Part shown: positions 1-6,452 of the stretch, one piece after another
How positions within the stretch are numbered: position 1 is the stretch's first letter
How the letters are laid out: each line of letters begins with the position of its first letter
Assembly: GCA_017501805.1 (NCBI GenBank)
Contig: JAFVWG010000069.1
Coordinates: 1 to 10,671 of the forward strand
Length of the DNA: 10,671 bases
Direction: 5' to 3'
Source: Oscillospiraceae bacterium
GTDB lineage: Bacteria > Bacillota > Clostridia > Oscillospirales > Oscillospiraceae
Position numbers and translations under genes: made by a program
Notes under the pieces: generated by a model
What the model was told of the DNA's origin: nothing
The model's database searches: none
Seen by the model: the letters and a program-made list of their open reading frames with translations, nothing else

Positions 1-42
1 ATCGCGGAGAAGGACGAAGCGGACGACGAATCCGGAGCCTAA
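1..42 (+). CDS. C-terminal tail of an unidentified upstream gene (partial)
   Basis: An open frame enters from the left edge in frame 1 and ends at TAA (40-42). The visible residues are IAEKDEADDESGA, a very acidic and probably disordered tail. It is followed by a hairpin and a good terminator, as expected at the end of a plus-strand gene. The tail is too short to name the product. A glycolytic gene such as gap often precedes pgk in Clostridia, but the tail does not resemble the usual GAPDH C-terminus, so I make no functional claim. The frame could be chance, but the fit to the terminator makes a real gene end likely. Confidence 0.6.
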   Translation: MAEKDEADDESGA

Positions 43-47
43 ACGAT

Positions 48-71
48 CTTTTCGGGGTGTTCCCCGAAAAG
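48..71 (+). other. Perfect 10-bp hairpin without a U tract
   Basis: Positions 48-57 (CTTTTCGGGG) pair perfectly with 62-71 (CCCCGAAAAG) around a TGTT loop, six bases after the upstream stop codon. No T run follows, so it is not a classical terminator by itself. It may be a 3' stability hairpin that acts with the true terminator 18 bases downstream. Confidence 0.6.
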
Positions 72-89
72 GAATGAAACGCACACAAA

Positions 90-123
90 GCGGTGCAGTC
101 TTTATGACTGCACCGCCTTTTTT
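90..123 (+). terminator. Rho-independent terminator of the upstream gene
   Basis: An 11-bp perfect stem (GCGGTGCAGTC at 90-100 with GACTGCACCGC at 106-116) has a TTTAT loop and is followed directly by CTTTTTT. This is a textbook intrinsic terminator and separates the left-edge gene from the pgk-tpiA operon. Confidence 0.93.
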
Positions 124-316
124 ATGTGGCGCGGAGGGGGGGGGAATCCGTGAAATTGCTGCGCGGCAAGCGACGGATCATATAGCATCGGTGGGGTGAT
201 CGCTCCAAATACGTGCGGAAGCCTATGGAAAATACGGTTGACGTAAAAGCACGGCGCGGCTTTTTTGACTGCCTTGGCAATGATTCGGAAAAGAATAAAT
301 TTTTACGGAAAAACGG
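124..316. other. Intergenic stretch before the pgk promoter, no gene seen
   Basis: No credible reading frame, tRNA or strong structure is seen here. A run of nine G residues sits at 136-144. The octamer ACGGTTGA occurs at 234-241 and again at 313-320, where the second copy runs into the -35 box of the pgk promoter. A T6 run at 261-266 follows a GC-rich stretch without a clear stem. The length is generous for a housekeeping operon and could hold regulator sites, but nothing specific can be named. Confidence 0.5.
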
Positions 317-345
317 TTGATTTTTCAGAGGAAATGGACTAGAAT
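317..345 (+). promoter_or_regulatory. Sigma-A promoter of the pgk-tpiA operon
   Basis: TTGATT (317-322) and TAGAAT (340-345) are separated by exactly 17 bases in an AT-rich island of otherwise GC-rich DNA. Transcription would start near 352, giving a leader of about 75 bases before the pgk start codon. This is the best vegetative promoter match in the gap. Confidence 0.8.
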
Positions 346-427
346 ATCCACCGAAGCAAAAACTGCGCCGAAGCCGACCCCGGCAGGCGCGAGATCACGA
401 TAGAACATGATAAACGGAGGAAATGCT

Positions 428-1633
428 ATGAATTACAACAAGAAATCCGTTCGCGACGTCGACATCAAAGGCAAAAAGATCCTTTGCCGCTGCGACTTCA
501 ACGTGCCCATCAAGGAAGGCACCATCACCAGCGATGTCCGCATCAAGGCGGCTCTGCCGGTCATTCAGTACATGCTCGATCAGGGCGCGGCGGTCATCGC
601 CTGCTCGCATCTGGGCAAGCCCAAGGGCGAAGTGAAGCCCGCCCTTTCCATGAAGATCGTTGCCAAGCGTCTCGGCGAGCTGCTCGGCAAGGAAGTCAAG
701 ATCGCTGAGGCCCTCGAGCCCGTCAGCGACGAGGCTGCGAAGATCGCTGCCGACCTCAAGCCCGGTGAGATCATGCTGCTCGAGAACCTGCGCTTTGACG
801 CGGGCGAAGAGAAGAACAACCCCGAGTTTGCGAAGAAGCTCGCGGATATGGCAGACCTCTACGTTTCCGACGCGTTCGGCACGGTGCACCGCGCCCACGC
901 TTCCACCGCCGGTGTTGCGGAGTATCTGCCCGCAGTCTGCGGCTTCCTGATCGAGAAAGAGCTCGGCGTGATGGGCAAGGCCCTCGCCGATCCCGCACGT
1001 CCCTTTGTCGCCATCCTCGGCGGTGCGAAGGTCTCCGACAAGCTGAACGTCATCAACAACCTGCTTGAGAAGGTCGACACCCTCATCATCGGCGGCGGCA
1101 TGGCTTACACCTTCCTCGCTGCGAAGGGCTACAGCGTCGGCGGCAGCCTGCTCGACGAGAGCAAGATCGACTACTGCAAGGATATGATGAAGAAGGCCGA
1201 AGAGAAGGGCGTCAAGCTGCTTCTGCCGGTCGACACCACTGTTGCAGCCGGCTTCCCCGATCCCATCGACGCTGAGATCGAAGTTGCGGTCGTGAAGGCC
1301 AACGAGATCCCCGCCGACAAGGAAGGCCTGGACATCGGCAACGAGACCGCGGAGCTCTTTGCAGAGGCTGCAAAGACCGCCAAGACCGTTGTTTGGAACG
1401 GCCCGATGGGCGTGTTTGAGAACCCGACCCTCGCCAAGGGCACCATCGCTGTGGCGAAGGCGCTTGCCGAGTCCGACGCGATCACCATCGTCGGCGGCGG
1501 CGACTCCGCGGCTGCCTGCGAGCAGCTCGGCTTTGCCGATCGCATCACCCACATTTCCACCGGCGGCGGCGCTTCTCTGGAGTTCCTCGAAGGCAAGGAA
1601 CTGCCGGGCATTGCCTGCCTGCAGGATAAATAA
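428..1633 (+). CDS. pgk: Phosphoglycerate kinase
   Basis: A cytosolic glycolytic enzyme that transfers the acyl phosphate of 1,3-bisphosphoglycerate to ADP, giving 3-phosphoglycerate and ATP. The protein is 401 residues, a normal bacterial length. Visible family motifs are RCDFNVP (21-27) and SHLGKPKG (60-67) in the N-terminal substrate lobe, LLENLRF (117-123), SDAFGTVHRAHAST (147-160), GGAKVSDKLNV (198-208), IIGGGMAYTF (220-229) and VWNGPMGVFE (322-331). The C-terminal nucleotide-binding signature GGGDSAAA runs from 356 to 363, followed by HISTGGGASLEFLEGKELPG. The start at 428 is chosen because GGAGG (416-420) lies seven bases upstream; an in-frame ATG at 407 would add seven uncharacteristic residues and has no ribosome site. 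The gene leads an operon with tpiA 53 bases downstream. Its C-rich synonymous codon choice suggests high expression. Confidence 0.98.
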   Translation: MNYNKKSVRDVDIKGKKILCRCDFNVPIKEGTITSDVRIKAALPVIQYMLDQGAAVIACSHLGKPKGEVKPALSMKIVAKRLGELLGKEVKIAEALEPVSDEAAKIAADLKPGEIMLLENLRFDAGEEKNNPEFAKKLADMADLYVSDAFGTVHRAHASTAGVAEYLPAVCGFLIEKELGVMGKALADPARPFVAILGGAKVSDKLNVINNLLEKVDTLIIGGGMAYTFLAAKGYSVGGSLLDESKIDYCKDMMKKAEEKGVKLLLPVDTTVAAGFPDPIDAEIEVAVVKANEIPADKEGLDIGNETAELFAEAAKTAKTVVWNGPMGVFENPTLAKGTIAVAKALAESDAITIVGGGDSAAACEQLGFADRITHISTGGGASLEFLEGKELPGIACLQDK

Positions 1634-1686
1634 TGGATTGACAACATTACCGCAAGGGAAAATTGATATAGAGGAGAAAATGAGCA

Positions 1687-2463
1687 ATGAACCGTAAATA
1701 CCGTAAGACGCTGATCGCCGGAAACTGGAAGATGAACAAGACGCCCAGCGAAACCAAGCAGTTTCTGATGGAGTTCAAGGGCATGATGCCCAAGGGACGT
1801 TGGTGCGACATCGCGTTCTGCGTGCCCGCCGTCTGCATCCCCGCTGCTGTCCGCGCTATGCGTGAGACCCGCGTGGGCATCGGCGCCGAAAACTGCAACG
1901 CCAACGCTTCCGGAGCTTACACCGGCGAGATCGCTGCCAATATGCTCGTGGATGCAGGCTGCAAGTATGTCATCGTCGGCCATTCCGAGCGCAGAGCGAT
2001 GGGCGAGACCGATGCGGACGTCAACGCCAAGGTGAAGGCTGTTCTGGACGCCGACCTGGTTCCCATCGTCTGCGTGGGCGAGAGCCTGGAGCAGAGAGAG
2101 CTCGGCATCACCGAAGAGTGGATCGCGATGCAGATCAAGTCCGCGCTGAACGGCGTCGGCGAAAACAAGATCAAGAAGGTCGTTATCGCCTACGAGCCCA
2201 TCTGGGCGATCGGCACCGGCAAGACCGCTACGCCCGACCAGGCTGAGGAAGTCTGCTGCGCCATCCGTGCGGTCATCCGCAAGCTCTACGATGCGAAGAT
2301 CGCCCGTGCGATCACCATCCTCTACGGCGGTTCCATGAACGAGAAGAACGCCTTTGAGCTGCTGGCCAAGCTCGACATCGACGGCGGCCTCATTGGCGGC
2401 GCTTCCCTCGATGCCGAGAAGTTCGTGAAGATCATCGAAGCTGCCAACCAGCCGACGACCTAA
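1687..2463 (+). CDS. tpiA: Triose-phosphate isomerase
   Basis: A cytosolic TIM-barrel enzyme interconverting dihydroxyacetone phosphate and glyceraldehyde 3-phosphate. It has 258 residues, near the usual 250. All catalytic positions are present: Asn13 and Lys15 in AGNWKMNK, His99 in VGHSERR, and the general base Glu170 in AYEPIWAIGTG, which runs into loop 6. The phosphate-binding strands YGGS (213-216) and GLIGGASL (234-241) follow. The start at 1687 is the only reasonable one: an ATG six bases earlier opens a five-codon frame that stops at 1696-1698. The Shine-Dalgarno sequence GAGGAG (1671-1676) lies ten bases from the true start, slightly long. The gene sits 53 bases after pgk and just before a strong terminator, so the two genes are very probably one transcript. 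Confidence 0.98.
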   Translation: MNRKYRKTLIAGNWKMNKTPSETKQFLMEFKGMMPKGRWCDIAFCVPAVCIPAAVRAMRETRVGIGAENCNANASGAYTGEIAANMLVDAGCKYVIVGHSERRAMGETDADVNAKVKAVLDADLVPIVCVGESLEQRELGITEEWIAMQIKSALNGVGENKIKKVVIAYEPIWAIGTGKTATPDQAEEVCCAIRAVIRKLYDAKIARAITILYGGSMNEKNAFELLAKLDIDGGLIGGASLDAEKFVKIIEAANQPTT

Positions 2464-2480
2464 GGAACATATGTAAAGCA

Positions 2481-2515
2481 AAACTCCCGACGGAGCATCC
2501 GTCGGGAGTTTTTTT
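2481..2515 (+). terminator. Strong bidirectional terminator after tpiA
   Basis: The stem 2481-2494 pairs perfectly with 2498-2511 (core CTCCCGACGGA with TCCGTCGGGAG) around a three-base loop, followed by a T run to 2515. Seen from the minus strand the same stem is followed by TTTTGCTTTA, so it can also stop transcripts arriving from radC, which has no closer T-tailed hairpin. Confidence 0.95.
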
Positions 2516-2516
2516 G

Positions 2517-2757
2517 TCGCCGCTTTGCGGCGAAGGGAATAGCGAAAAGTGAATAGGGAAGAGTGAAGAGATGCGGTGTGCCGTTGGCACGGATTCCACC
2601 TCATCCGTCGCCTGCGGCGACACCTGTCTCGCTGCGGCTCGGTCCCGCCGCGGCTCTGACAGTCCGCCGGACTGTCATTCACTACCGCGGCGCACGCTTC
2701 GCGCGCCTCGAGGGGAAGGCTTTTGCCTTGCGACAGGCGGGCGATTTTACAATCGCC
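2517..2757. repeat. Hairpin-rich intergenic repeat, copy A
   Basis: The gap between convergent tpiA and radC carries a chain of perfect short hairpins, most with three-base loops: TCGCCGC/GCGGCGA (2517-2533), GTGCC/GGCAC (2578-2590), GTCGCC/GGCGAC (2607-2621), GACAGTCC/GGACTGTC (2658-2676), AAGGC/GCCTT (2716-2729, loop TTTT) and GGCGATT/AATCGCC (2740-2757, loop TTAC). Between the first two, GAATAGCGAAAAGTGAATAG is a short degenerate direct repeat. The words TGCGGTGTGCC, CACCTCATCCGTC and GAGGGGAAGGCTTTT recur in the right-end repeat of this window. I recall similar strings scattered between genes of gut Oscillospiraceae. It contains no credible gene and is probably a non-coding, MITE- or REP-like dispersed element. 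Confidence 0.75.
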
Positions 2758-2776
2758 ACTATGGGTGCGGGGAATG

Positions 2777-3454
2777 TCAGGTGAAGCAGCCGGTGTCGCG
2801 GAGCGAAACGAAGTCGTCGCCGGCGACGATGATATGGTCGGTCAGCGTGATGCCGACCGCGTCCAGCGCGGTTTTCAGCTGCTGCGTGGTGCTCAGGTCC
2901 TCCTGCGAGGGGAGCGCAACGCCACTGACGTGATTGTGCGAGAGCACGACGGAGGTCGCATTGCAGCGGAGCGCCTGCTCGACGATCTTCCGCACGGAGA
3001 CGCTTGCCGAGTTGACGCTCCCGCGATGGATGAGCGAGCAGTCGAGAAGCTTGCACTTTGCGTCCAGACACAGCAGATACACGACCTCTTCGCGCTCCTG
3101 AAAATAGCAGGAGAGCAGGTATCTGCCGCACTGCGCCGTGTCGGCAAGGATGTTTCCGATGGCGCTCTGCTCGTGCAGGTAGCGCTGCATCACCTGCGGG
3201 AACATCCGCAGATACAGCGCGGCATTTTCGGAGATCCCCGCGACCTGCATCAGATCCTCGGTTCGCGCGTCCAGTACGCCCGCAAGCGAGCCGAACTGTT
3301 TGAGCAGCGCGTGTGCAACGGGGCTGGTATCCCTGCGCGGCAGAGCGTGAAAGAGCATCAGCTCAAGAATATGCAGATCCTCAAAGTGGGTCAGTCCTTC
3401 CTCGCGGAAGCGGCGGCGCAGCCGATCGCGGTGACCTTTGTGGATGTTATCCAT
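2777..3454 (-). CDS. radC: RadC family JAB/MPN-domain protein
   Basis: RadC (UPF0758) proteins are widespread bacterial proteins once linked to DNA repair; their biochemical role is unsettled. The 225-residue length is typical. Residues 5-50 (HKGHRDRLRRRFREEG onward) form the basic N-terminal region. A helix-hairpin-helix-like segment spans about 53-80 and includes VAGISENAA. The JAB/MPN metal-binding domain covers about 100-225, with ligands His173, His175 and Asp186 in SHNHVSGVALPSQED. The family consensus is HNHPSG, so Val176 replaces the usual proline while the metal ligands are kept. The start at 3454 is backed by GGAGAGG (about 3460-3466) upstream. The start codon overlaps the end of uvrA by eight bases, so coupled translation is likely. 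The closest downstream terminator is the bidirectional one after tpiA, beyond the hairpin repeat. Confidence 0.93.
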   Translation of the reverse strand: MDNIHKGHRDRLRRRFREEGLTHFEDLHILELMLFHALPRRDTSPVAHALLKQFGSLAGVLDARTEDLMQVAGISENAALYLRMFPQVMQRYLHEQSAIGNILADTAQCGRYLLSCYFQEREEVVYLLCLDAKCKLLDCSLIHRGSVNSASVSVRKIVEQALRCNATSVVLSHNHVSGVALPSQEDLSTTQQLKTALDAVGITLTDHIIVAGDDFVSLRDTGCFT

Positions 3455-6296
3455 GCTTGCCTCTCCGTTCGTTCAAAATGGGTTTGAGGTACTGCCCGGT
3501 GAAGCTTTCGGCACAGTCGGCGACTGTCTCCGGTGTTCCCTCGGCAACGAGCGTGCCGCCGCCGTCACCGCCTTCGGGACCGAGGTCGATGACCCAGTCT
3601 GCGACCTTGATGACGTCGAGATTGTGCTCGATGACGAGTACGGTGTTTCCGGCGTCGACCAGCGCCTGCAGGACGCCGATGAGCTGATGCACGTCCGCCG
3701 TGTGCAGACCTGTTGTGGGCTCGTCCAGAACATAGATGGTGCGCCCTGTCGAGCGGCGGCTCAGCTCGGTCGCCAGCTTGACGCGCTGTGCCTCGCCGCC
3801 GGAAAGCGTTGTGGAGCTCTGCCCCAGTCGGACATAACCGAGACCGACCTGCACCAATGCTTCCAGTTTCTGCCGAAGCTTCGGCAGATTTTCGAAGAAG
3901 CCGAGCGCTTCCTCTGCCGTCATATCCAGAACCTCAGAGATGTTCTTGCCCTTATAGGTGATCTCGAGTGTTTCGCGGTTATAGCGTTTGCCGTGGCACA
4001 CGTCGCAGGGGACGTAGACGTCGGGCAGGAAGTGCATTTCGATCTTGACCAGTCCGTCGCCGCAGCAGGCCTCGCAGCGTCCGCCCTTGACGTTGAAGCT
4101 GAAGCGTCCGGGGGTATAGCCGCGCGTTTTTGCGGCGGCGGTGGAGGAGAACAGCTCACGGATATCATCGAACAGACCCGTATAGGTGGCGGGGTTGGAG
4201 CGCGGTGTGCGCCCGATGGGGCTCTGGTCGATATCGATGATCTTATCCAGCGCCTCGATCCCGTCGATCCCATCGCAGAGACCGGGACGGACACGCGCAC
4301 GGTTGAGCTTTCCCGCCAGCGTTTTGCGCAGGATCTCGTTGACAAGACTGGATTTGCCGCTGCCGGATACGCCCGTGACGGCCGTGAAGGTGCCGAGCGG
4401 GAAGGTGACGTCGATATTTTTCAGATTGTTTTCCCGCGCACCGCGCACCGTGAGGAACTTTCCGTTTCCCTTGCGGCGTTCGGCGGGAATGGGGATGGTC
4501 AGCTTTCCCGAGAGGTACTGACCGGTGATGCTGCGCTCGTTTGAGATAATATCCTCAAGCGTGCCCTGTGCGATGATCTCGCCGCCGCCCATACCTGCAC
4601 GCGGACCGATATCCACGATGTGATCCGCTGCCCGGATGGTCTCCTCATCGTGCTCCACGACGATCAGCGTGTTGCCGAGCGCGCGCAGCTCCTTGAGCGT
4701 GGCGAGCAGCTTTCCGTTGTCGCGCTGATGCAGTCCGATGGAGGGCTCGTCAAGGATATAGAGAACGCCCGTCAGACCGCTGCCGATCTGTGTGGCGAGA
4801 CGGATGCGCTGGCTTTCACCGCCGGACAGCGTGGCGGCCGCGCGGCTGAGCGTCAGATACTGCAGACCGACCGACTGCAGGAAATTCAGCCGCGCCCGCA
4901 GTTCCTTGAGGATGGGGGCGGCGATGAGCAGCGCCGCGCCCGAGAGCTCGAGCTTCTCCAGAAAGACGAGCGCATCACGCACGGGAAGCGCGCAGAATTC
5001 GTGGATGCGCAGACCGCCGACCGTGACCGCGCGGCTCATTTCGTTGAGGCGCGAGCCGCCGCAGGAGGAGCAGGGGACGTCCATCATACATTCTTCCAGC
5101 TCTTTGCGCATGGCATCGGACTGTGTTCTCTGGGAATAGCGCCGCTCCAGATTGGGCAGGACGCCCTCGAAGCTCTTTTCGAGGGTGCCGCGTCCGTTGC
5201 CGCGCTCGTAGTACATTTTGAGTTTGTGGTCGCCCGTTCCGTAGAGGATCGCGTGCATCGCTTCCTTTGACAAATTGGAAACGGGCTCGGTGAGCGAGAA
5301 GTGAAGCTCCTTTGCCATTGCTTCGAAGTACATCCGCGCGATGGAGTCGTCCCGCAGATTGTTCCAGCCGCTTGCGCGGATCGCGCCCTGCAGCAGAGAG
5401 AGAGAGGGATCCGGGATCACAAGCGCGGGATCTGCTGCGATCTGCGAGCCGAGACCCGAGCAGTCGGGACAGGCGCCGTAGGGGTTGTTGAAGGAGAACA
5501 TCCGGGGGCTGAGCTCCGGGAGGCTGACACCGCAGTCCTCGCAGGCATAGTTCTGCGAGAAGAGCATATCTTCCTCCGTATCCATCCGATGAATGAGGAG
5601 CAGCCCCTCCGCCAAAGACGCGGCGGTCTCCACGGAGTCCGTCAGACGCGGTCCGAGGTCCGCGCGGATGATCAGTCGGTCGATGACGACCTCGATGTGG
5701 TGCTTTTTGTTCTTATCGAGCGAGATCTCCTCGCTGAGCTCGTAGAGGCTGCCGTCCACGCGCACTCTCGCGTAGCCGCTGCGGCGGGCGTCCTCGAAAA
5801 TTTTGGCGTGCTCGCCCTTCTTGCCGCGGATGACCGGGGCAAGGACGAGGAACTTCGTGCCCTCCGGCAGCGTGAGGATCTGGTCAACGATCTGGTCGAC
5901 GGTCTGCCTGCGGATCTCCTTGCCGCATTTCGGACAGTGCGGGACGCCGACCCGCGCCCAGAGCAGACGCAGGTAGTCGTAGATCTCCGTGACGGTGCCC
6001 ACGGTGGAGCGGGGGTTCTTGGAGGTGGTTTTCTGGTCAATGGAGATCGCGGGGCTCAGTCCGTCGATGCGGTCGACGTCCGGCTTGTCCATCTGCCCGA
6101 GAAACTGACGGGCGTAGGAGGAGAGCGATTCCACATAGCGGCGCTGTCCCTCGGCGTAGATCGTGTCGAACGCAAGACTGGATTTGCCGCTGCCGGAAAG
6201 CCCCGTGAAGACAATGAGACGGTCCCGCGGAAGCTCCAGAGAGATATTTTTCAGATTGTTGGCGCGTGCGCCGGAAATGACGAGTTTTCGTTCCAT
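3447..6296 (-). CDS. uvrA: UvrABC excinuclease subunit A
   Basis: The damage-recognition ATPase of nucleotide excision repair, which loads UvrB at lesions. The 949 residues match the family. Two ABC modules are complete: Walker A TGLSGSGKSS (31-40) and TGVSGSGKSS (641-650), signatures TLSGGESQR (489-497) and TLSGGEAQR (829-837), and Walker B segments LDEPSIGLH (515-523) and LDEPTTGLH (857-865). Zinc modules are Cys252/255/276/279 and Cys741/744/764/767; further CxxC pairs lie at 121/124 and 409/412, as in other UvrA proteins. The start at 6296 (MERKLVISGARANNL) is chosen because AAGGAG (6305-6310) precedes it by eight bases and it matches the family N-terminus; the frame stays open 19 codons further up but lacks a ribosome site. 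uvrB and uvrC are not in the window. It is co-transcribed with radC. Confidence 0.98.
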   Translation of the reverse strand: MERKLVISGARANNLKNISLELPRDRLIVFTGLSGSGKSSLAFDTIYAEGQRRYVESLSSYARQFLGQMDKPDVDRIDGLSPAISIDQKTTSKNPRSTVGTVTEIYDYLRLLWARVGVPHCPKCGKEIRRQTVDQIVDQILTLPEGTKFLVLAPVIRGKKGEHAKIFEDARRSGYARVRVDGSLYELSEEISLDKNKKHHIEVVIDRLIIRADLGPRLTDSVETAASLAEGLLLIHRMDTEEDMLFSQNYACEDCGVSLPELSPRMFSFNNPYGACPDCSGLGSQIAADPALVIPDPSLSLLQGAIRASGWNNLRDDSIARMYFEAMAKELHFSLTEPVSNLSKEAMHAILYGTGDHKLKMYYERGNGRGTLEKSFEGVLPNLERRYSQRTQSDAMRKELEECMMDVPCSSCGGSRLNEMSRAVTVGGLRIHEFCALPVRDALVFLEKLELSGAALLIAAPILKELRARLNFLQSVGLQYLTLSRAAATLSGGESQRIRLATQIGSGLTGVLYILDEPSIGLHQRDNGKLLATLKELRALGNTLIVVEHDEETIRAADHIVDIGPRAGMGGGEIIAQGTLEDIISNERSITGQYLSGKLTIPIPAERRKGNGKFLTVRGARENNLKNIDVTFPLGTFTAVTGVSGSGKSSLVNEILRKTLAGKLNRARVRPGLCDGIDGIEALDKIIDIDQSPIGRTPRSNPATYTGLFDDIRELFSSTAAAKTRGYTPGRFSFNVKGGRCEACCGDGLVKIEMHFLPDVYVPCDVCHGKRYNRETLEITYKGKNISEVLDMTAEEALGFFENLPKLRQKLEALVQVGLGYVRLGQSSTTLSGGEAQRVKLATELSRRSTGRTIYVLDEPTTGLHTADVHQLIGVLQALVDAGNTVLVIEHNLDVIKVADWVIDLGPEGGDGGGTLVAEGTPETVADCAESFTGQYLKPILNERRGKHG

Positions 6297-6304
6297 AAAG
6301 GGTG

Positions 6305-6310
6305 CTCCTT
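6305..6310 (-). promoter_or_regulatory. uvrA ribosome binding site that fixes the start
   Basis: AAGGAG on the minus strand, eight bases before the ATG at 6296-6294. It decides for the 949-residue start over the longer open frame beginning at 6353. Confidence 0.85.
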
Positions 6311-6326
6311 CGAAGTATCTCCCGAT

Positions 6327-6355
6327 ATTATATCGGAAAACGGAACAAAGCACAA
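6327..6355 (-). promoter_or_regulatory. Probable uvrA-radC promoter with a small palindrome on the -10
   Basis: On the minus strand a perfect TATAAT (6332-6327) is preceded after 17 bases by a weak TTGTGC (6355-6350). Transcription would start near 6320, giving a short leader. The inverted repeat CCGATA-N3-TATCGG (6322-6336) overlaps the -10 and could be an operator. No full LexA-type site (GAAC-N4-GTTC) is seen, although uvrA is often under SOS control. Confidence 0.7.
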
Positions 6356-6357
6356 CA

Positions 6358-6378
6358 GAAATCTTTACGGAAATCTTT
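6358..6378. repeat. Tandem direct repeat between divergent promoters
   Basis: GAAATCTTT occurs twice (6358-6366 and 6370-6378) with a 12-base period, between the uvrA promoter and that of the SLH gene. It could be a regulator site serving either promoter; no known regulator is recognised. Confidence 0.5.
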
Positions 6379-6389
6379 CCTGCCCGGGA

Positions 6390-6418
6390 TTGACCAAATG
6401 CTGTGTGTTCTGTATGAT
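6390..6418 (+). promoter_or_regulatory. Sigma-A promoter of the SLH-domain gene
   Basis: TTGACC (6390-6395) and TATGAT (6413-6418) with exactly 17 bases between them, both five of six to consensus. The start of transcription would be near 6425, about 28 bases before the start codon, just enough for the AGGAGG site at 6439-6444. Confidence 0.87.
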
Positions 6419-6452
6419 AAAATCAGAAGAATAGGAACAGGAGGGATACGGT

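Noticed and set aside
1638..1666. Internal promoter between pgk and tpiA from a perfect TTGACA at 1638-1643
   Set aside because: At 17 bases spacing the -10 would be AATTGA, a poor match; the nearest better hexamer needs a 20-base spacer. Co-transcription from the pgk promoter is simpler.
395..1687. 430-codon open frame on the minus strand across pgk
   Set aside because: It lies entirely antisense to an unmistakable pgk. GC-rich codon bias removes stops from the complementary frame; the translation has no family motif.
1171..2682. 503-codon minus-strand frame across pgk, tpiA and their terminator
   Set aside because: It runs through two real genes and a strong terminator and has no ribosome site or motif.
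2517..2757. CRISPR array or phage attachment site in the hairpin regions
   Set aside because: There are no regularly spaced identical repeats with unique spacers, no cas genes, and no integrase or tRNA nearby.
3438..4544. Long plus-strand frames opposite uvrA (also 5301-6434)
   Set aside because: Shadows of uvrA codon bias; the plus-strand product has no recognisable fold and the frames lack ribosome sites.
6297..6452. LexA/SOS box in front of uvrA
   Set aside because: I looked for GAAC-N4-GTTC-like palindromes and found only isolated GAAC half-sites.
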